Part shown: piece after piece, positions 8,854 to 12,544 of the stretch
Layout: each line of letters starts with the position of its first letter
How positions within the stretch are numbered: position 1 is the stretch's first letter
Program-made: the position numbers and the translations under genes
The notes under the pieces: generated by a model
Database searches by the model: none
Seen by the model: the letters and a program-made list of their open reading frames with translations, nothing else
What the model was told of the DNA's origin: nothing
Assembly: GCA_051986465.1 (NCBI GenBank)
Contig: JBPYFB010000444.1
Coordinates: 1 to 12,544 of the forward strand
DNA: 12,544 nucleotides
Reading direction: 5' to 3'
Source of the DNA: DATEJJ01 sp051986465
GTDB lineage: Bacteria; Actinomycetota; Actinomycetes; Mycobacteriales; Micromonosporaceae

Positions 8854-9983
8854 CAGGCGGCCACCTTCCCGCCGACCTGGGACAGCGGCTCGGCCAGCGC
8901 GTCGACGAGCTGGGTCAGCTCACGCCGCTTCGCATCGTCCACTGTGGAGTACTCGACATTCTTGCCGTACCCGGCCAGCGCGCCCTGTACGTCCGCGAAC
9001 CGCTGCGTCACGGTACCGGCGAGGTCCGCGTCGACCAGGCGCAGCCCCGGTACCAGCAGATCGAACGCCTTCTTCGCACCGTCCACATTGGCCTGGAAGT
9101 CGGAGAGGTCGGTGTGGCTGTACCGGTCCTCCTCGCCCGTTATCTTGTGCGCCGCCACCTCGTTGAGCAGTTCGGTCGCGCCGTTCGCGAGCTGCGCCGG
9201 CTGGTATGTCGTACCCGCCACCAACGTCTGCAGCTTCGCCACGTCCGCGTCCAGCTTGTCGGCGACCGAGGCGAGGCCGGCCGCCGTCTTGTCCTGCCAC
9301 AGCGCCTTCTCGACGCGGTGGAAGCCGGTCCACGTACTGGGATCGTCCACATTGTCCACTCGCGCGTCGATCTGCGGGTCGAGGTCGCCGAAGCTCTCCG
9401 CGACCGGCTCGATCTCCTCGTAGAAGTACCGCGCCGGCGCGTACAACTGCTTGGCCCGGCTCACGTCGCCCGCCCGTACCGCGTCGGTGAACTGCTTCGT
9501 GGCGGGTACCAGCTTCGCCACCTCCGCGATGACGTATTGCTTGTAACCGGCGACCGCCTGGTCGAGCGCGGCGGAGATGGCCGGGTCCTTCGCCGCGGCA
9601 CTGGCGTTGTTGGTTACCGTGAAGCCCCAGCTGTCCTTCTTCGCGTTGGGACACACCATCGCGTACGCGCCCGGCTTGAGGTTGAGAGTGAACGTGCCGG
9701 ACAGGCCGGGCGCGACGTTCTCCTTCTCGCCGAGGATCGAGTCGCCCTTCTTGAGCTCGGCCTCGGTGACACCGCTCGCGTCCTTGTTCGTGATGACGAA
9801 CATGACCGCGCCGGCCGGTACCGACGCCGGCTTGGGCTCGCAACCCGCGGCCGTGAGCTCGACCGTGACCATGGTGGATCCGTTGGCACTCGACGAGGTC
9901 GCGGTGTTGGCCTTCGCGCAACCGGTCGCGGCGATTGCGGCGGCCGCGACGAGTGCCAGCAGGGCGGCTGGCCGTACGGGCAT
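8853..9983 (-). CDS. efeO: EfeO: iron uptake lipoprotein, cupredoxin plus M75 peptidase-like domain
   Basis: A 376-residue protein. ATG 9983 is chosen because AAGGAG (9998-9993) stands nine bases upstream; a GTG at 10001 would lie before that site. A lipoprotein signal ends in A-T-G-C with C22. Residues 38-125 form a cupredoxin-like domain in which C48 (C-E-P) and C111 (V-C-P-N) are candidate metal ligands. Residues 135-376 are the helical M75 (imelysin-like) domain with the H-x-x-E motif H222-R-V-E225 in G-F-H-R-V-E-K-A-L-W. This two-domain form is the classic EfeO, which binds iron, and probably copper, outside the membrane and hands iron to EfeU. The stop overlaps the efeB start, and efeU lies 48 bp upstream. 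Confidence 0.95.
   Translation of the reverse strand: MPVRPAALLALVAAAAIAATGCAKANTATSSSANGSTMVTVELTAAGCEPKPASVPAGAVMFVITNKDASGVTEAELKKGDSILGEKENVAPGLSGTFTLNLKPGAYAMVCPNAKKDSWGFTVTNNASAAAKDPAISAALDQAVAGYKQYVIAEVAKLVPATKQFTDAVRAGDVSRAKQLYAPARYFYEEIEPVAESFGDLDPQIDARVDNVDDPSTWTGFHRVEKALWQDKTAAGLASVADKLDADVAKLQTLVAGTTYQPAQLANGATELLNEVAAHKITGEEDRYSHTDLSDFQANVDGAKKAFDLLVPGLRLVDADLAGTVTQRFADVQGALAGYGKNVEYSTVDDAKRRELTQLVDALAEPLSQVGGKVAA
8938..8948. repeat. Copy 2 of 11-bp palindrome (TCCACTGTGGA)
   Basis: The same palindrome as at 2980-2990, in the other orientation, within the efeO coding region where it encodes part of S-T-V-D on the - strand. Confidence 0.5.
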
Positions 9984-9992
9984 GCTGACGCG

Positions 9993-9998
9993 CTCCTT
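9993..9998 (-). promoter_or_regulatory. efeO ribosome binding site
   Basis: AAGGAG read on the - strand, with nine bases to ATG 9983. This decides the efeO start in favour of the ATG over the upstream GTG at 10001. Confidence 0.75.
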
Positions 9999-10031
9999 CA
10001 CGGAGTTGGGTGGGTCGTGGAACGGATGCGG

Positions 10032-10886
10032 TCAGGCGGTCGCGGTCGCGGGCACCTGTTGGGCGGTACGGGCCGGCTTGCGCGGGCGGCGGCGCGGCCA
10101 GCCCACGTACATCACCATCGGTACCGCGTACACCAGCCAGGCGGCCGCCTCGACGACCGTAGGCTTCTGCTGCAGGCCCAGCACGCCGGTCAGCAGCGAA
10201 GCCAGGACGGTGCCGGGGCGCACCAGCCAGCTCAGGTTCGCCGCCTGCCCCTGCCCGGCGTCGAGCCAGCCGGCCTCGTGCGCGGTGTGCATGACGGTCA
10301 TCGCGAGACCGGCCGCCACGAGTACCAGTACCAGGCCGGTGACCTTGAAGAAGCGGGCGAGGTTCAGGTGTACGCCACCGCGGTAGATGCCGTACCCGAT
10401 GCCGACGGCGACCAGCACGCCGAGTACCGCACCGGCGGCGCTCAGCCAGGTACTCGTACTGCTCTGGATCACCGATACCAGGAATACCGAGGTCTCGAAG
10501 CCCTCGCGCAGCACCGCGAGGAACGCCATGACCACCAGTGCCCGGGCCGAGCCGCTGGCCAATGCGTTGGCGGCGGCGCCTTCGAGCTCCTTCTTCATGC
10601 CGCGCGCATGCCGGCTCATCCATACGATCATGAAGGTGACCATGACGAGCGCGAGCGCGCCGACGACCGTCTCCAGGCCCTCCTGGGCGCGCTCCGGCAA
10701 CTCGCGGGAGAGCGTGACGAGTCCGATTCCGATCGCGAAGCAGAGCACGCCGGCGCCGCCGACCCCGACCCAGACCTGCCGGAGGGCGTCACGCCGGCCC
10801 GCCTTGCCGAGGAAGGCGGCGATGATGCCGACGATGAGGGACGCCTCGACGCCCTCCCGGAGTCCGATCACAAGAGTCGGTATCAC
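10032..10886 (-). CDS. efeU: EfeU: Ftr1-type high-affinity iron permease
   Basis: A 284-residue, highly hydrophobic protein from GTG 10886, with a purine-rich ribosome site (GGAGGGAG, 10901-10894) upstream. It carries both R-E-x-x-E iron motifs of the oxidase-dependent iron transporter family: R10-E-G-V-E14 in the first helix and R127-E-G-F-E131 in the fourth. About seven membrane helices can be traced (4-25, 38-60, 73-91, 115-139, 148-168, 178-197, 220-265 in part). The tail is basic, R-R-R-P-R-K-P. It is the inner membrane channel of EfeUOB, taking iron prepared by EfeO and EfeB. It is first in the operon, directly behind the IdeR-like boxes, so it should be repressed when iron is plentiful (inference). 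Confidence 0.95.
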   Translation of the reverse strand: MIPTLVIGLREGVEASLIVGIIAAFLGKAGRRDALRQVWVGVGGAGVLCFAIGIGLVTLSRELPERAQEGLETVVGALALVMVTFMIVWMSRHARGMKKELEGAAANALASGSARALVVMAFLAVLREGFETSVFLVSVIQSSTSTWLSAAGAVLGVLVAVGIGYGIYRGGVHLNLARFFKVTGLVLVLVAAGLAMTVMHTAHEAGWLDAGQGQAANLSWLVRPGTVLASLLTGVLGLQQKPTVVEAAAWLVYAVPMVMYVGWPRRRPRKPARTAQQVPATATA

Positions 10887-10911
10887 CGCAACGCTCCCTC
10901 CGTTGACTGGC

Positions 10912-10930
10912 CTTGGTTAGGCTAACCTAA
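10912..10930. promoter_or_regulatory. IdeR/DtxR iron box 1 upstream of efeU
   Basis: The 19 bases match the palindromic actinobacterial IdeR/DtxR consensus (TTAGGTTAGGCTAACCTAA) at 17 positions, with the right half perfect. It lies 26 bases before the efeU start and covers the proposed -10 hexamer, where bound Fe-IdeR would block transcription. The consensus is from established knowledge; binding is inferred. Confidence 0.85.
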
Positions 10931-10948
10931 GAAGAAGAAGTTAGGCAA
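10919..10948 (-). promoter_or_regulatory. Proposed efeUOB promoter (-35 TTGCCT, -10 TAGCCT)
   Basis: Read on the - strand, TTGCCT (10948-10943) and TAGCCT (10924-10919) are separated by 18 bases. They would start transcription near 10912, giving a leader of about 25 bases that holds the efeU ribosome site. The -35 sits in iron box 2 and the -10 in iron box 1. Confidence 0.5.
10929..10940. repeat. Four-unit AAG microsatellite between the iron boxes
   Basis: Four AAG units in a row make up nearly all of the 10-base spacer between the two iron boxes and lie in the spacer of the proposed promoter. Gain or loss of a unit would change promoter spacing by three bases. This may be chance, but such AT-richer runs are rare in this window. 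Confidence 0.5.
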
Positions 10949-10959
10949 GGCGACCCTAA
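10941..10959. promoter_or_regulatory. Second, weaker IdeR/DtxR-like iron box
   Basis: The 19 bases from TTAGG to CCTAA match the IdeR/DtxR consensus at 15 positions, and both outer pentamers are perfect. Its centre is 29 bp from that of box 1. It covers the proposed -35 element of efeU. Confidence 0.6.
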
Positions 10960-10961
10960 CA

Positions 10962-10998
10962 AGACGGCCGCCCTCCCACATCGGGAGGGCGGCCGTCT
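10962..10998 (-). terminator. Hairpin terminator of ahcY
   Basis: A perfect 16-bp stem (10962-10977 with 10983-10998, GC-rich) closes a 5-base loop. It begins 21 bases after the ahcY stop on the - strand. It is followed by TTGTTA rather than a long T run, which is common for actinobacterial terminators. It probably insulates the efeU promoter from ahcY transcription. Confidence 0.85.
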
Positions 10999-11019
10999 GC
11001 CGTCCTGAGCAGCGAACTC

Positions 11020-12477
11020 TCAGTAGCGGTAGTGATCCGACTTGTACGGACCCTCCACCGGTATCCCGAGGTAAGCGGCCTGATCCTTGGTCAGCTCGGT
11101 GAGCTTGACGCCCAGCGCCGCCAGGTGCAGCCGGGCCACCTTCTCGTCGAGGTGCTTGGGCAGCCGGTACACGCCCAGCGGGTACTGGTCGGTCTTGGTG
11201 AACAGCTCGATCTGCGCGATGACCTGATTGCTGAAGGAGTTGGACATCACGAAGCTCGGGTGGCCGGTGGCGTTGCCGAGGTTGAGCAGCCGGCCCTCGG
11301 AGAGCACGATGATCGCGTGGCCGTCGGCGAAGACCCACTCGTCGACCTGCGGCTTGATGTTGACCCGGTTGATTCCCGGCAGCTTCGCCAGGCCGGCCAT
11401 GTCGATCTCGTTGTCGAAGTGGCCGATGTTACCCACGATGGCCTGGTGCTTCATCCGCGACATGTGGTCGGCGGTGATCACGTTCTTGCAGCCGGTCGCG
11501 GATACGAAGATGTCCGCGATGCCCACCACGTCGTCCACAGTGGACACCTGGTACCCGTCCATCGCGGCCTGCAGCGCGCAGATCGGGTCGACCTCGGTCA
11601 CGATGACCCGGGCGCCCTGGCCGCGCAGCGACTCGGCACAGCCCTTGCCCACGTCGCCGTATCCGCACACGACGGCCACCTTGCCGCCGATCAGTACGTC
11701 CGTGGCGCGGTTGATGCCGTCGATCAGCGAGTGGCGGCAGCCGTACTTGTTGTCGAACTTGGACTTGGTGACCGAGTCGTTGACGTTGATCGCCGGGAAC
11801 AGCAGCGACCCCTGGGCGAGCATCTCGTACAGCCGGTGCACGCCGGTCGTGGTCTCCTCGGTGACACCCTTGATCTCGGCCGCGACCCGGCCCCACCGCC
11901 CGGAGTCTTCCGCGAGCGAGCGGCGCAGCACCTCGAGGATGACCGCGTACTCCTCGCTGTCTTCCGGGGTGGTCGCCGGTACCGCTCCGGCGCCCTCGAA
12001 CTCGGCGCCCTTGTGTACGAGCAGCGTCGCGTCGCCACCGTCGTCGAGGATCATGTTGGGTCCGCCGCCATCCGGCCACAGCAGCACCTGCTCGGTGCAC
12101 CACCAGTACTCGGAGAGGCTCTCGCCCTTCCAGGCGTAGACCGGTACGCCGGCCGGCGCCTCGACTGTCCCTTGTGGACCCACCACGATGGCCGCGGCGG
12201 CGTGGTCCTGGGTGGAGAAGATGTTGCAGCTCGCCCAACGCACCTGCGCGCCGAGCGCGACAAGCGTCTCGATCAGCACCGCGGTCTGGATCGTCATGTG
12301 CAGCGAGCCGGTGATGCGGGCGCCGCGCAGCGGTTGGCTGGCCGCGTACTGCTCGCGGATCGCCATCAGGCCGGGCATCTCATGCTCGGCGAGTTGGATC
12401 TCCTTGCGCCCGAAGGCCGCCAGCGAAAGATCCGCGACCTTGAAGTCGCCGGAGACGGCCGTGGTGGGTGACGTCAT
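11020..12477 (-). CDS. ahcY: S-adenosylhomocysteine hydrolase (adenosylhomocysteinase)
   Basis: A 485-residue cytoplasmic enzyme that splits S-adenosylhomocysteine into adenosine and homocysteine using bound NAD, removing the product inhibitor of methyltransferases. ATG 12477 has GAGGAG (12491-12486) eight bases upstream. Visible motifs are S-L-H-M-T (58-62, substrate H60), N-D-S-V-T-K-S-K-F-D-N (233-243, with K238 and D242 as substrate lysine and aspartate), the NAD loop G-Y-G-D-V-G-K-G (272-279), G-H-F-D-N-E-I-D (about 377-384) and the C-terminal K-S-D-H-Y-R-Y. It has the insertion of about 40 residues between the substrate and NAD domains seen in mycobacterial and plant-type enzymes (about 107-180). 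It is transcribed alone, ending at a strong hairpin. The 67 bases upstream within the window show no recognised riboswitch or promoter. Confidence 0.98.
   Translation of the reverse strand: MTSPTTAVSGDFKVADLSLAAFGRKEIQLAEHEMPGLMAIREQYAASQPLRGARITGSLHMTIQTAVLIETLVALGAQVRWASCNIFSTQDHAAAAIVVGPQGTVEAPAGVPVYAWKGESLSEYWWCTEQVLLWPDGGGPNMILDDGGDATLLVHKGAEFEGAGAVPATTPEDSEEYAVILEVLRRSLAEDSGRWGRVAAEIKGVTEETTTGVHRLYEMLAQGSLLFPAINVNDSVTKSKFDNKYGCRHSLIDGINRATDVLIGGKVAVVCGYGDVGKGCAESLRGQGARVIVTEVDPICALQAAMDGYQVSTVDDVVGIADIFVSATGCKNVITADHMSRMKHQAIVGNIGHFDNEIDMAGLAKLPGINRVNIKPQVDEWVFADGHAIIVLSEGRLLNLGNATGHPSFVMSNSFSNQVIAQIELFTKTDQYPLGVYRLPKHLDEKVARLHLAALGVKLTELTKDQAAYLGIPVEGPYKSDHYRY
11534..11544. repeat. Copy 3 of 11-bp palindrome TCCACAGTGGA
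   Basis: The same word as at 2980-2990, here extended to a 13-bp palindrome by a flanking G and C (11533-11545). It lies in ahcY, encoding S-T-V-D on the - strand. Confidence 0.5.
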
Positions 12478-12544
12478 GCGATGGTCTCCTCGCAGTGTCG
12501 GTTGGAGGTCGGCGTTTCCGTCCGTGCGGCTGCGGTGGTGTGGT

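Noticed and set aside
9347..9361. DnaA-box-like words (TCGTCCACA, TTGTCCACT), also near 4372, 6968 and 11531
   Set aside because: They are single-mismatch matches scattered inside coding regions, with no cluster, AT-rich stretch or dnaA/dnaN neighbours, so there is no sign of a replication origin.
9114..10925. 603-codon + strand open frame across efeO and efeU
   Set aside because: It crosses two well-supported iron-uptake genes and the promoter region, and its product is Arg/Gly-rich with no motif. It is a GC-rich antisense shadow.
11032..12471. 479-codon + strand open frame mirroring ahcY
   Set aside because: It is opposite a highly conserved enzyme gene. The frame stays open because of codon bias, and there is no start signal or recognisable domain.
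12478..12544. Possible SAH riboswitch in the ahcY leader
   Set aside because: Only 67 bases are available and the conserved core and pairing of known SAH riboswitches could not be found. A fuller upstream sequence searched with a covariance model would decide.

Overview
The window reads as about 12.5 kb of an actinomycete chromosome. Base composition is very GC-rich (roughly 70 % by eye), with GTG starts, stop/start overlaps and lipoproteins. The gene block matches one I recall from Mycobacterium tuberculosis (Rv3690-Rv3695). Micromonosporaceae is my best guess for the family, but this is inference. Coding density is near complete, and there are no rRNA, tRNA, CRISPR or insertion sequences.

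Region 1 (1-3832, + strand) is a translationally coupled operon: the tail of a DUF4129 protein, a DUF4350 membrane protein, a MoxR-type AAA+ ATPase and a DUF58/vWA protein. Facing it, at 3862-4857 on the - strand, is a SpoIIM/DUF95 membrane protein. This diverges across a very short shared promoter region from an RDD-family membrane protein (4891-5841, +). The group probably makes a MoxR chaperone with membrane partners, whose client is unknown.

Region 2 (5847-10886, - strand) is an iron-uptake operon transcribed efeU-efeO-efeB: Ftr1-type permease, periplasmic cupredoxin/M75 lipoprotein and Tat-exported DyP peroxidase. A fourth gene, a family 5 (oligopeptide-type) ABC substrate-binding lipoprotein, lies 10 bp behind efeB with no permease genes in view. 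Upstream of efeU are two IdeR/DtxR-like boxes. A plausible promoter has its -35 in one box and its -10 in the other, which predicts repression by iron.

Region 3 (11020-12477, - strand) is ahcY, S-adenosylhomocysteine hydrolase. It ends at a perfect 16-bp-stem hairpin that separates it from the efe promoter.

At the whole-window scale, GTAC is strongly over-represented (about 125 by hand count against about 35 expected), and the 11-bp palindrome TCCACWGTGGA occurs three times in unrelated genes. No wholly new gene system is evident. The least explained points are the orphan binding protein in the iron operon, the paired iron boxes, the SpoIIM/RDD divergent promoter and these sequence biases.
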